From contig CAYNLG010000005.1 in NCBI GenBank assembly GCA_964397995.1, positions 18,205 to 82,204 of the forward strand: a stretch of 64,000 nt of DNA, read 5' to 3'. Source of the DNA: CAYNLG01 sp964397995. Its GTDB lineage: Bacteria; Planctomycetota; Phycisphaerae; FEN-1346. Below the pieces are notes generated by a model. It made no database searches and was not told where the DNA came from. It was given only the letters and a program-made list of their open reading frames with translations. Below, one piece after another: positions 24,547 through 34,100 of this stretch (positions are counted from its first letter, which is position 1; every line of letters starts with the position of its first letter). Made by a program: the position numbers and the translations under genes.

Positions 24547-27387
24547 ATGAGGCAGTGGACGCTGATGATTCTGGTTGCCGCGTGGGCGGCGCTTGCGGGC
24601 GCGGGGGCGGCCGGGGCCGACGCCGAGACGGCGGTGTTGACCGTGGAGACGCCGTGGCGGTTTTACGTGGTGCCGAAACCGGGGGCCGGGCGGCCGAAGG
24701 CGGCGCCGGCGGCGGAGTGGGCGGCGCGCCCCTTCGACGACTCCGCCTGGCCCAGCCACACGGGGCCGGTGTTCGGCGGGTACGGGTACGACCGGATGGC
24801 GGACCAGGTGGGGGTGTTGCTGGTGCAGGGGCGGTTCCGGGTGGCGGACCCGCGTGGGGTGCGGCGGCTGGCGCTCGTGGTGGTGTATCGCGGCGGGGTG
24901 GTGGTGGCGGTGAACGGGCGAGAGATCGGGCGCGGCCATTTGCCGCGGGGCCCGCTCGGGCCGCTGTCGGAGGCGGCGGGGTATCCGCGAGAGGCGTACG
25001 TGCGTCCGGACGCGGACGTGTTGCTTCCGAACTACGGCAGCCGCACCCCGCCGGAGGAGGTGCGCGGGCGGTACGAGGGGCGTCTGCGGCGGTTGCGTGT
25101 GGAGGTGCCGCCGGAGGTGCTGCGGGCGGGGGTGAACGTGCTGGCGCTCCGGATTCATCACGCGGCCGAGCCGGTGGGGTTGCCCGAGGGCCGCGCGACC
25201 CTGCGGTGGGGGACGGCGGGGCTGGTGGACCTGACCTTGAGGGGCGAGCCGGAGGCGGCCTTCCGCGGGGGGGCGGCGGCGCGCGCGGGGGGCGTGCGGC
25301 TGTGGAACGCCGAGGCGTGCCAGGCGATCGACCCCGAGGCGCCGGGGGCCAGCCGCCTGGAGCAGGTGCGGCCGATTCGCCTCGATGTGCCGCGCGGCGG
25401 GGTGGCCAGCGGGCAGGTGGTGGCCGAGGGGGACGGGCCGCTGGCGGGGTTGGCGGCGGAGGTCGGGCCGCTGGTGGGGCCGGGGGGGGCGACGTTGCCG
25501 GCGTCGGCGGTGCGGGTGCGGTATGCGCGGCTGGGGGGGAAGTACGTGGGCCTGTTCGACCGGCCGCAGCAGGGGGCCCGGGTGCAGCCGGTGTGGGTGA
25601 CGGTGGAGCCGGCGGCAGACGCGGCGCCCGGGGCGTATGCGGGGACGCTGAGGGTGCGGACGGCGGGCGGGGTGCGGGAGGTGCCGCTGGAGGTGCGGGT
25701 GCACGGGTGGCAGGCGGGGCCGCCGTCGGCGTGGGCGACGTGTATCAACGTGCTGCAGTCGCCGGAGTCGGTGGCGGGGCATTACGGGGTGGGGCTGTGG
25801 TCGGACCGGCACTTTGAGCTGATGGCGGCGTCGATGCGGCTGATGGGGGAGCTGGGCAACGACGTGCTGGGGGTGGGGGCGGTCGGGAAGAGCGTCTTCG
25901 GCGACGACCCGCTGGTGGTCTTTCGGCGCGAGGGGGGGCGGTTGGAGCCGGACTTCCGGTTCCTGGACCGGTACCTGGCGCTGTACGACCGGCACGCCCA
26001 CGCGCCGCGGTTCCTGTCGGTGCACGTGTGGAACTATGGCATGTACTACAAGGGGTACGGGCGCGACGGCAAGGCCGGGCGCGACGTCCCGGACGGCGCG
26101 GCGCAGCGGGCGGAGACGATTCCGATTCAGGTGCTGGAGGGGGGCCGGGTGCGGGCGGCGGAGATGCCGATTTTCGGCGAGCCGGGGACGGAGGCCGTGT
26201 GGAAGGCCGTGCTGGACGGCGTGCGGGCGCGGGTGAAGGCGCTGGGGTGGACGGAGACGCGGATGTTGCTTGGGACGTCGGGGGACACGTGGCCGTCGGC
26301 GGAGACGGTGGCGTTCTTCCAGGGATTCGCGCCGGAGGTGGAGTGGCGGGTGCTGACGCATGGATGCGGGTGTCCGCACTGGGGGCGGACGCGGTTCGAG
26401 CGGACGCAGCCGAACGGGATGGTGGTGGGGTACCTGGAGATTGCGCGGCGGGTGGGCAACAGCCGGCCGCCCCTGGCGGACCACCCGGTGCCCTGCAACT
26501 GCCGCGACAAGGTGGGGCACCACGCGTCGACGTATCGCGACCTGGTGCCGCTGACGACGGTGGCGGTGGGGTACGACGGCATCTGCTGGAAGGGCATCGA
26601 CTACTGGTCGTACGAGACGGCCGAGGGGACGCGCCGCAGCGCGCTGAACACGTATGTGCACTTCGGGAACATGGTCGGCGGCACGCCGCGCGCCATGGCC
26701 GTGGCCGGGCCGGACGGGGCGGTGGCGACCGTGCAGACGGAGATGTTCCGCGAGGGGACGCTGGCGTGCGAGGCGGTGCTGGCGGTGCGGCGTGAGCTGG
26801 GGCGGCTGTATCCGCGGCCGATGAAGACGTACGACGCGGCGACGGTCCGGCTGCACGACGCGCTGACGCGGATTCTCGTGGACCGCGAGACGGGCAAGCA
26901 GACGGTGGCCGGCCCGCGGGCGCTGGACCTGACGCTCCGGTACGCGGACGGCCGGGTCCAGCCGCCGGTCGACGGCAAGTCGCCGACGTTCAACACGGCC
27001 CGCCACACCGGCACGGCCACGCCCGCCGGCGACGGGGCCATCGACCTGGCCGTCGAGGTCAACGACGACGCCTGGGTCAAGGGCGGCACGGGGACGTACC
27101 GCGTGACGCTCCGCCGCGAGGGCCGCACCCTCACGGGCACGTACACCGGGCGGTTCACCGACCGCCAGGGCCGGACCGCCGACGTCCGGGGCAAGGTGAC
27201 GGGCGTCTTTGAGGCCGGCGTTCTGACCGAGCCGGCCGGCCCGCCGCCGCCCAAGGACGACCGCTACCGCGAGGCGGAGGCGGCCGTAGAGGCCCTCATC
27301 GCGTGCGTGGAGAAGGGCGGCGACTGGGCGGGGTCGGTGGCGCGGCTGTACGAGGTGGCGGGGGACCTGGCCGCCGCCGAGAAGTAG
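24547..27387 (+). CDS. large secreted glycoside-hydrolase-like protein
   Basis: A 946-residue exported protein. A signal peptide ends near residue 26. Residues 30-215 form a GH2-like jelly-roll (EWAARPFDDSAWPSHTG, LALVVVYRGGVVVAVNG, VLRAGVNVLALRIHHAAE). Residues 215-400 look like Ig or fibronectin-type sandwiches. Residues 400-760 resemble a TIM-barrel hydrolase (FLDRYLALYDRHAHAPRFLS, MLLGTSGDTWPSAETVAFF, GICWKGIDYWSY). About 795-900 is a beta-sandwich add-on (GTGTYRVTLRREGRTLTGTY). It may belong near the DUF4091-type glycosidases, but I cannot confirm the catalytic pair. GAGGG precedes the ATG. Third-codon bases are mostly G up to about 26900, then mostly C through the add-on, hinting at a mosaic gene. 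Confidence 0.7.
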   Translation: MRQWTLMILVAAWAALAGAGAAGADAETAVLTVETPWRFYVVPKPGAGRPKAAPAAEWAARPFDDSAWPSHTGPVFGGYGYDRMADQVGVLLVQGRFRVADPRGVRRLALVVVYRGGVVVAVNGREIGRGHLPRGPLGPLSEAAGYPREAYVRPDADVLLPNYGSRTPPEEVRGRYEGRLRRLRVEVPPEVLRAGVNVLALRIHHAAEPVGLPEGRATLRWGTAGLVDLTLRGEPEAAFRGGAAARAGGVRLWNAEACQAIDPEAPGASRLEQVRPIRLDVPRGGVASGQVVAEGDGPLAGLAAEVGPLVGPGGATLPASAVRVRYARLGGKYVGLFDRPQQGARVQPVWVTVEPAADAAPGAYAGTLRVRTAGGVREVPLEVRVHGWQAGPPSAWATCINVLQSPESVAGHYGVGLWSDRHFELMAASMRLMGELGNDVLGVGAVGKSVFGDDPLVVFRREGGRLEPDFRFLDRYLALYDRHAHAPRFLSVHVWNYGMYYKGYGRDGKAGRDVPDGAAQRAETIPIQVLEGGRVRAAEMPIFGEPGTEAVWKAVLDGVRARVKALGWTETRMLLGTSGDTWPSAETVAFFQGFAPEVEWRVLTHGCGCPHWGRTRFERTQPNGMVVGYLEIARRVGNSRPPLADHPVPCNCRDKVGHHASTYRDLVPLTTVAVGYDGICWKGIDYWSYETAEGTRRSALNTYVHFGNMVGGTPRAMAVAGPDGAVATVQTEMFREGTLACEAVLAVRRELGRLYPRPMKTYDAATVRLHDALTRILVDRETGKQTVAGPRALDLTLRYADGRVQPPVDGKSPTFNTARHTGTATPAGDGAIDLAVEVNDDAWVKGGTGTYRVTLRREGRTLTGTYTGRFTDRQGRTADVRGKVTGVFEAGVLTEPAGPPPPKDDRYREAEAAVEALIACVEKGGDWAGSVARLYEVAGDLAAAEK

Positions 27388-27456
27388 GGCCGCGCCGCGG
27401 GCCACCGCGGCCGAGACGCGCCCCGCCGGGCCGGGCGAGGTCCGGCCGCATTTCTC

Positions 27457-27485
27457 TGTGACACCGACCGCGCCCGCGGTACAAC
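27457..27485 (+). promoter_or_regulatory. candidate promoter of the giant envelope operon
   Basis: TGTGAC, 17 bases, TACAAC, about 115 bases before the first ATG of the operon. The leader between is GC-rich and contains GGGGGCGCGCCCCC (27568-27581), a self-complementary run. Confidence 0.4.
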
Positions 27486-27601
27486 CATCTTGGGCGGAAC
27501 CCGGGGGCCGCCGGCCGCGTCTATCCTCGTATCCGGCTTCGGGTCGGCGGGCCCCCGTCGGGGGCGCGCCCCCGTTCGAACCCTGGTCCGAGGGCACACG
27601 A

Positions 27602-30600
27602 ATGACGCGTTACGGAACCTGGCTGTGGCTGGCGGCGGTGATCGGGCTCTGCGGGACCGGGACGTGGGCAGCCGCCGCGGCGGCGCCTCCCGAGGCCGCG
27701 CCCGCGGCCCCGGCGGCCGACGACGACGCCCCGCTCAAAGAGCAGACGATCTACATCCCGTACGAGAAGTTGCGGGAGGTGTTCGAGGCGCAGGGGCGCG
27801 GCGTCTTTCTGCCGTACGAGCGGTTCCAGGAGCTGTGGAAGGCCGCACGCGAGGCCCGGACGCGTCCGCCCGAGGCCGCGCCGCCCATCGAGACGCTCAT
27901 CGCCGAGGCCGCCTACGTCGCGACCGTGGCCAAGGACGTGGTCACGGTCGACGGCACGCTCCGCATCGAGGTCCTGAAGGAGGGGTGGAACGAGATACCG
28001 CTCGGCCTTCCCCACGCCGCCATCACCCGGGCCGCTCTCGGCGACGAGCCGGCGCGGATCGTGTCGCGCGGCGAGGCGGGGTACGCGTTGCTGGTGGAGA
28101 ACGCGGCCGACGCGCCGCAGGTGCTGGAGCTGGCGCTGACCTTCGCCAAGGCCTACACGAAGGCGCCCGGCCAGAACAGCGTGACGTTCCAGGCGCCGCG
28201 GTCGCCGGTCAGCCGCTGGGACGTCCGCATCCCCGAGTCGGGCGTCAAGGTCAACATCCAGCCCCTCCTGGCCGCCACCGAGGTGCCGGACGAGGCGGGC
28301 GCCGACCAGACGCGGGTCCTGGCGTTCGTCGGGGCCGCCCCCCAGGTCCGGATCGACTGGACCCCCAAGGCCGAGGGCGCCAAGGGTCTGGAGGCCCTGG
28401 CCACCGTCCAGTGCCGCCAGCAGGTCACCATCGACGAGGGCGTGACACGCACCCGGGCCGAACTCGCCTACGAAATCAGCCGCGCCGAACTCCCGCGCCT
28501 CGTCGTCGACGTCCCCCTGGACCAGAAGGTCGTCAACGTCTTCGACCCGAACGTGCGCGAGTGGTCGGTCGAGCAGGTGGCGGCCGACGAAGTCCGGCGG
28601 ATCGAGGTCCAGCTCTTCGAGCCCGCCAAGGGGAGCCAGGACCTGGTGGTCGAGCTGGAGAAGTTCGCCAGCGACACGTTGGTGGCCGTGCCCGTCGTCC
28701 GGGCCCGCAACGTCGGCCGCCAGCAGGGCTGGGTCGTCGTGGGCGTCGCCGACGGCCTCCGGGCCGAGGCCGTCCGCCGCGAGGGCCTCCTTCAGGTCGA
28801 CGCCACCGAGCTGCCCGCGCCCCTGCGCGGCAAGCGGTGGGACTTCTCGTACCGGTACGCCACGGTGCCTTTCGACCTGGAGCTCCGGGTCGAGACCATC
28901 CAGCCGCGCCTGCTGGCCGAGACGCTCGTCGAGGCCCACCTCGCGCCGGAGGACCTGACGCTTGACGTGCTCGTCGTCTACGATGTCCAGCGGGCCGGCG
29001 TCTTCAACCTGGCGGTGCGCATCCCCGAGGGGTTCGAGGTCCGGAGCGTCGCGGGCGTCCAGGCGGGCGGGGCCCAGCCCGTGGTGGTTGACGCCCACCA
29101 CGTCGAGGCCCAGCCCGAGCGGCGCCTCGTCGTCAACCTCGGCCGCAAGGCCCTCGGCCAGGTGGCCCTGGCGGTCCAGCTCCACCGGCCGCTGCGCGAG
29201 CCCGACCTGCTGGCCCCCACCGGCAAGGCCGCGACCGTCCCCGTCCCCGTGCCGCGCGTCGACCCGGAGACGGTCGAGCGCGAGAGCGGCCGCCTGGTCG
29301 TCTACGCCCCGGAGAGCCTGCGCGTGAACCCGGAGACGGCCGACGGTCTGCGGGCGGTTTCCCACGGCGAGGCCGTCCAAGGCATGCGGAGCACGCGGCG
29401 TGGCGGGGAGCGGCCGGCGCTGGCCTACGCCTACAGCCGCGACGCCGTCGCGCTGGCGCTGGCGGCCGAGCGGCGCAAGCCCCAGGTGACCGTCGGCCAG
29501 TTGCTGACGGCCCGCATCGAGTCGGGCGTCGTCCAGTTCGAGGCCCGGCTCTTCTACGACATCCTTTACAGCGGCGTCAAAAGCGTCCGCCTGGACATCC
29601 CGGCCGAGGTCGCGCCGGAGCTCCGTGTCACAAGCGGCGACATCCGGCACACCGTGGATGACGACGCCGCCGACCTCGCCGACGGCATGGTGGCCTGGCG
29701 CCTGACGGGCGAGACCGAACTGATGGGCCGCCGCGAGATCCGCCTGAAGTGGGAGCGAACCATCGAGAAGCTCGACCTCGGCAACCCCACCGAGATCGCC
29801 ATCCCGCGCCTCGTGCCCCGCGAGGTCGACCGGGCCTGGGGCCAGATCGTCCTCGCGAAGGCCGAGACGATCGACGTCATGCCGGCCGAGATGGAGGAAT
29901 CGCTCCGGCCGATCGACCCGCAGCACGACCTGATGCACGGTGTCCGCATCCCGGACGCGGCCCTGGCCTTCGAGTTCCACGACGCCTGGCACATGACCGT
30001 CCAGGCCACCCGCTACGAGCCGAAGGACATCAAGGCGACCGCCGTCGAGGCCGCCGTCGTCCGCTTCGTCGTGACGCGCGGCGACGTGACGAGCGTCCAG
30101 GCGCTATACCGGATGCGAAGCTTCCGGCAGCGGCTGGTCATCCGTCTGCCCGGCGAGGTCGACTTCGACATCCAGCCGGTCCGCCTGAACGGGCGGCCCG
30201 TCTCGCTGGAGCAGGGCGAGGGCGGCGACTACTTCGTGCCCCTGGTCGGCCAGGAACAGAACACGCCCTTCCTGCTCGAACTCCGCTACACCGTGCGGGG
30301 GGGCGGGCTGACCCTGAGCGGTCCCGAGTTCCCCGAAGAGCCCGCCATCCAGAAGGTCTACGCCGCCGTCTACATCCCCACCGAGTGGGTCTACCTGGGA
30401 AAGCGCGGCCAGTGGACGCCGGAGCTGGTCTGGCGCCTGCGCGGCTTCGGGGCGGCGCCGGTCGGCATGTACGACAGCGGCTGGCTGCTGCCGTGGGTGA
30501 CGCGCGGCGTGGACGTGGACCAGGCGGTGCTCCAGGACTTCGCGACGGACGGGCGGCGGCTGCTCTTCTCGACGCTGCGGCCCGAGCCGGGCCAGGCGGG

Positions 30601-31111
30601 GGCCCTGCGGGTCGTCGCCGTCGACGGCACCCTGTACAAGGGGGTCGCCATTGTCGTCCTGCTGGCGCTGGGCCTGCTGCTCGCGCCGATGCGCTTCGGG
30701 CGCAAGGTGCTGGCCGTGGGCCTGCTCCTGGCGGCGGTGGTGCTGGGGGGGGTGTTCCTGCCGTCGGCGGCCCGGGCGACGGTCTCGACGGCCACCGTGG
30801 CCGCCTGCTGCGTCGTCCTCATTATCTGGACCCTCTGGTACCTGCTGATTACCCGGCCGCGCGACCCGCGCCGGCGCGAGCGGCGCGAGGCGCGCCTGGC
30901 GGCCCGGGAGCAGGCGGCCCAAGGCCGGGCGGGCAGCGCCGTCGAGCCCGTCGAGCAACCGCCCAAGGGCGAGCCGGAGGCCGTCGTCGAGGCGGAACCG
31001 GATGCGGCCGACCCCAAGGCCGACGCCGACCCCGAGGCCGCACCCCCGGACGAGGCGGGCGGCCAGGCCGACGAGGATGACACCCAGCGGGAGGAGGGCG
31101 GCCATGCGTAA
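27602..31111 (+). CDS. giant envelope protein A (module 1 of 3), unknown family
   Basis: A 1169-residue exported membrane-anchored protein. After a signal peptide (about 1-25) comes a short paired motif, IYIPYEKLREVFEAQ and VFLPYERFQELWKAA (about residues 49-82), which recurs twice in the next gene. Residues 100-1000 are a long series of beta-strand-rich repeats (RAELPRLVVDVPLDQKVVNV and FNLAVRIPEGFEVRSVAGV are typical). Three transmembrane helices follow (GVAIVVLLALGLLLA, VLAVGLLLAAVVLGGVF, TVAACCVVLIIWTLWYLL). The acidic Pro/Glu/Ala tail should lie in the cytoplasm if the beta region is outside. No weak RBS alternative is better than ATG 27602. Its stop overlaps the start of the next gene by 8 bases. 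I do not recognise the family. Confidence 0.8.
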   Translation: MTRYGTWLWLAAVIGLCGTGTWAAAAAAPPEAAPAAPAADDDAPLKEQTIYIPYEKLREVFEAQGRGVFLPYERFQELWKAAREARTRPPEAAPPIETLIAEAAYVATVAKDVVTVDGTLRIEVLKEGWNEIPLGLPHAAITRAALGDEPARIVSRGEAGYALLVENAADAPQVLELALTFAKAYTKAPGQNSVTFQAPRSPVSRWDVRIPESGVKVNIQPLLAATEVPDEAGADQTRVLAFVGAAPQVRIDWTPKAEGAKGLEALATVQCRQQVTIDEGVTRTRAELAYEISRAELPRLVVDVPLDQKVVNVFDPNVREWSVEQVAADEVRRIEVQLFEPAKGSQDLVVELEKFASDTLVAVPVVRARNVGRQQGWVVVGVADGLRAEAVRREGLLQVDATELPAPLRGKRWDFSYRYATVPFDLELRVETIQPRLLAETLVEAHLAPEDLTLDVLVVYDVQRAGVFNLAVRIPEGFEVRSVAGVQAGGAQPVVVDAHHVEAQPERRLVVNLGRKALGQVALAVQLHRPLREPDLLAPTGKAATVPVPVPRVDPETVERESGRLVVYAPESLRVNPETADGLRAVSHGEAVQGMRSTRRGGERPALAYAYSRDAVALALAAERRKPQVTVGQLLTARIESGVVQFEARLFYDILYSGVKSVRLDIPAEVAPELRVTSGDIRHTVDDDAADLADGMVAWRLTGETELMGRREIRLKWERTIEKLDLGNPTEIAIPRLVPREVDRAWGQIVLAKAETIDVMPAEMEESLRPIDPQHDLMHGVRIPDAALAFEFHDAWHMTVQATRYEPKDIKATAVEAAVVRFVVTRGDVTSVQALYRMRSFRQRLVIRLPGEVDFDIQPVRLNGRPVSLEQGEGGDYFVPLVGQEQNTPFLLELRYTVRGGGLTLSGPEFPEEPAIQKVYAAVYIPTEWVYLGKRGQWTPELVWRLRGFGAAPVGMYDSGWLLPWVTRGVDVDQAVLQDFATDGRRLLFSTLRPEPGQAGALRVVAVDGTLYKGVAIVVLLALGLLLAPMRFGRKVLAVGLLLAAVVLGGVFLPSAARATVSTATVAACCVVLIIWTLWYLLITRPRDPRRRERREARLAAREQAAQGRAGSAVEPVEQPPKGEPEAVVEAEPDAADPKADADPEAAPPDEAGGQADEDDTQREEGGHA

Positions 31112-34100
31112 CCTGCGCCCGCACCTGGCCGGCCTCGCGGCGCTCCTGGCCGTCGCCTCCGCGGCGACGGCGAGCCGCGACGCCCTGCCGCCCCAGCCGC
31201 CCGCCGACGAACTGGTCCGCGAACTGTACGTCCCGATGGAGGACCTGAACGTCCTCCTGCAGGGCGGGTCCCGCCGCGTCCTGCTGCCCCGCGACGAGTA
31301 CGAGGCGCTTCTGGCGAAAGCGAAGCGCGAGGAGGAGGCGCGGCCGCCGCTCGCGGCAGCGCCCGTGGCGGCCGAGTACCAGATCGAGGTCGGCCGCGAA
31401 CGCGCCCGCATCCGCGGCGCCGTCGAGGTCAACGTCCTGGCCCCCGGCCTCCATGCCGTGCCCCTCTCGGTCGGCCAGGTCGGCCTGGCCGAGGCGACGC
31501 TCGACGGCACGAGCGCCCCGCTGGGGCGCGGCGACGACGGGCGGCTGCATCTGTTCGTCGAGGGCAAGGGCCGGCACCGGCTGGAGTTGGCGGCCGTGGC
31601 GCCGCTCGAGACCACCGCCGCCCGCCAGGTCCTCCGCTTCGAGCTGCCGACGCCGGCGGCCACGCGCGTCCGTCTGACCGTGCCCGGCGACGTCGAGGTC
31701 AAGAGCGGCGCCGCCGTCCTCAGCCGCGCCTTCGACGAGGCCAACGGGGTCACCCGCATCGAACTGCTGCCCACACGCGGACCCACGGTGCTCGTCATGA
31801 CCCTCAACAGCCGCCTCAAGCGGCTCGACCGCGTTGTGGTCGCCCAGAGCGTCCTGGTGGCCGAGGTCCGCCAGGCGGTCCAGCGCCTGACGGCGACGGT
31901 CTCGCTGGATGTCCTGCACCGGGCGGTGGACGCCTTCCGGTTCGTCGTGCCCGCCGGGTACGAGGTGACCGACGTCCTCTCGCCGCAGCTCGCCCGCTGG
32001 GCGGTGACCGAGGAGGGCGGCCGGCGTATCCTGGAGGTCCAGCTCCGCGAGGAGGCCACCGGCACCGTCGTCCTGACCATCGGCACGGTCCGCCACGGCC
32101 GGGCCGTCGGGCCCTGGGCCATGCCGCGCCTCGAGCCCCTCGACGTGGTCGGCCACTCGGCCGTGGTCGGCCTGCTGCTGGAGGACCGGCTGAAGGCCGA
32201 GGCCCTCCAGCGCGACGGCCTCATCGGCATCGACACGCCCATGCTCCTGCGGGCCCTGCCGGCCGTGCCCGGCGCCGAGGTGACCGGGGGGCCGGTGCGG
32301 CCGGTGGCGGCGTACTATGCGCCGCAGGCGGACTTCACCCTGACGGCCGACATCGCCAAGCCCCCCGCCGAACTGCTCGTGACCTCCAACCTGCTGCTCG
32401 TCCTCCAGGACAGCGGCCTGGAGCTCCAGGGCGGGCTGGCCATGCTCCCGAAGGAGGAGAAGCTCTTCACGTTCGATATCGCCGTGCCCGCCGGCTGGGA
32501 CGTCCTCAGCGTCTCGGCCGAGGGCGGCCAGGCCCTGCCGTTCGAGCGCTACGGGCCGCGCGGCGAGGACGGCCGCGTCCACGTCCGCCTGCCCCGCGGT
32601 CTGGCCGCCGGCCAGGAGACCCGCATCTACTTCACCGCCAAGCGCGTCCCGGACGACTGGTTCGGCGCGTGGGAGACGCAGACGGTGGCGTTCCCGGCGT
32701 TCGCCGTGGCCGGGGCGGCCCGCGACACCGGGGCCGTGGCGGTCGACGCCCGCGACGACCTGCGGGTGCGGCCGGAGACGCTCGAGCGCCTGACCCCGCT
32801 GGACGAGAACGAGAAGAGCCAGTACGGCCTCGGCGGCGTCGCGACGAGCCTGGCATACCGCTACGAGGGCCGGCCTTACGAGGCCGAACTCCGCGTCACG
32901 CGCATCGAGCCGCGCCTGACCGCCGAGACGTTCAACTTCTTCCGCGTCGAGCGCGACGCCCGGGTCGCCCACTACGAGCTCATCTACACCGTGGAGCAGG
33001 CCCGGGCCCGCGAACTGCGGCTCGTTCTGCCGGCGTCCACGCCGACGGCCCTGGCGATCCGCGGCCTCGACGGCCTCGGCCTGAAGGAGTACACGAGCCA
33101 GGAGACCGACGGCGGCCGCGTGTGGACCGCCGTCCTCGCCGACGCCCGCAAGGGCACGCTCCGCCTGGCGGTCGACTTCGAGCAGCGGCTCGGCGAGGCC
33201 GAGCAGGAGACCCTGGGCCTGCCGCTCGTGCGGGCCGAGGGCGTCCAGTACCAGAGCGGGTTCGTCGCCGTCGAGGGCAGCCCGGAGCTGGACGTCCGCG
33301 TGACGGCCCACCCGCGGCGCGTCGACGTCGGCGAGCTGGTCGACGCCGACTACCTGCCGGGGCGGCGGCTGCTGGGGGCCTACGGTTTCGTCGGCGAGCC
33401 GCCCGCGGTGACGCTGGCCGTCTCGCGCCACGAGACCTACCCCGTGCCGCCCGCCCTCGTCGAGCGGGCCGAGCTGGCGACCGTCCTCTCGGCCTCCGGC
33501 GTCGCCCAGAGTGCCGCGCGCTTCCTCCTGCGGACCAAGGCCCTGTACCTGGAGGTGCGTCTTCCGGCGGGGGCGACGCTGTGGTCGGCCACGCTGGACG
33601 GCCGCCCCGCCAAACCCCAGCAGGAGGGCGAGCGGATTCTGCTCAGCCTGCCAGCGGGGGCTCCCGGCGCCGTCCGCGACCTGCAGGTGGTCTACGAGAT
33701 GCTGGCCGATCGGCTCCTGCTCTGGGACCGGCTGGGCGTCCCCTCGCCGCGCCTCGTCCTCCACGAGACCGCCGCCGACAACGGCCGCCAAGTCCCCGTG
33801 ACCGACCTGGTCTGGACGCTGCAGACGCCGGCGGAGCACCGGGTGGTGGCGGCCGAGGGGAGCGTGGTGGCCGAGGGCATCGAGCCGCCCGCCCCGGCCG
33901 GGACGCGCGTGGCCGAGTGGTTGCTGGCGGCAAGCGGCGGGGTGGACTTCGACCACGGTCTGCTCGCGCTGCTGCTCCAGCCGCTCTCGTGCGCGGTCCA
34001 GAGCGGCCGGGCCCTCAAGAGCACCGAGTATGCCGATGCCCCCGCTTGGGATGACACCGGCGCCATGCCGTCCGAGCTGCCGACGGACGAGGAGGTGCTC

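Noticed and set aside
23620..27597. A 1325-residue minus-strand frame
   Set aside because: It covers the beta-helix gene in another frame, the repeat region and antisense of the glycosidase-like gene; low-complexity Arg/Pro/His composition.
27487..27601. GTTCGAACCC within the operon leader, resembling a tRNA T-loop
   Set aside because: No cloverleaf can be built around it; likely chance.
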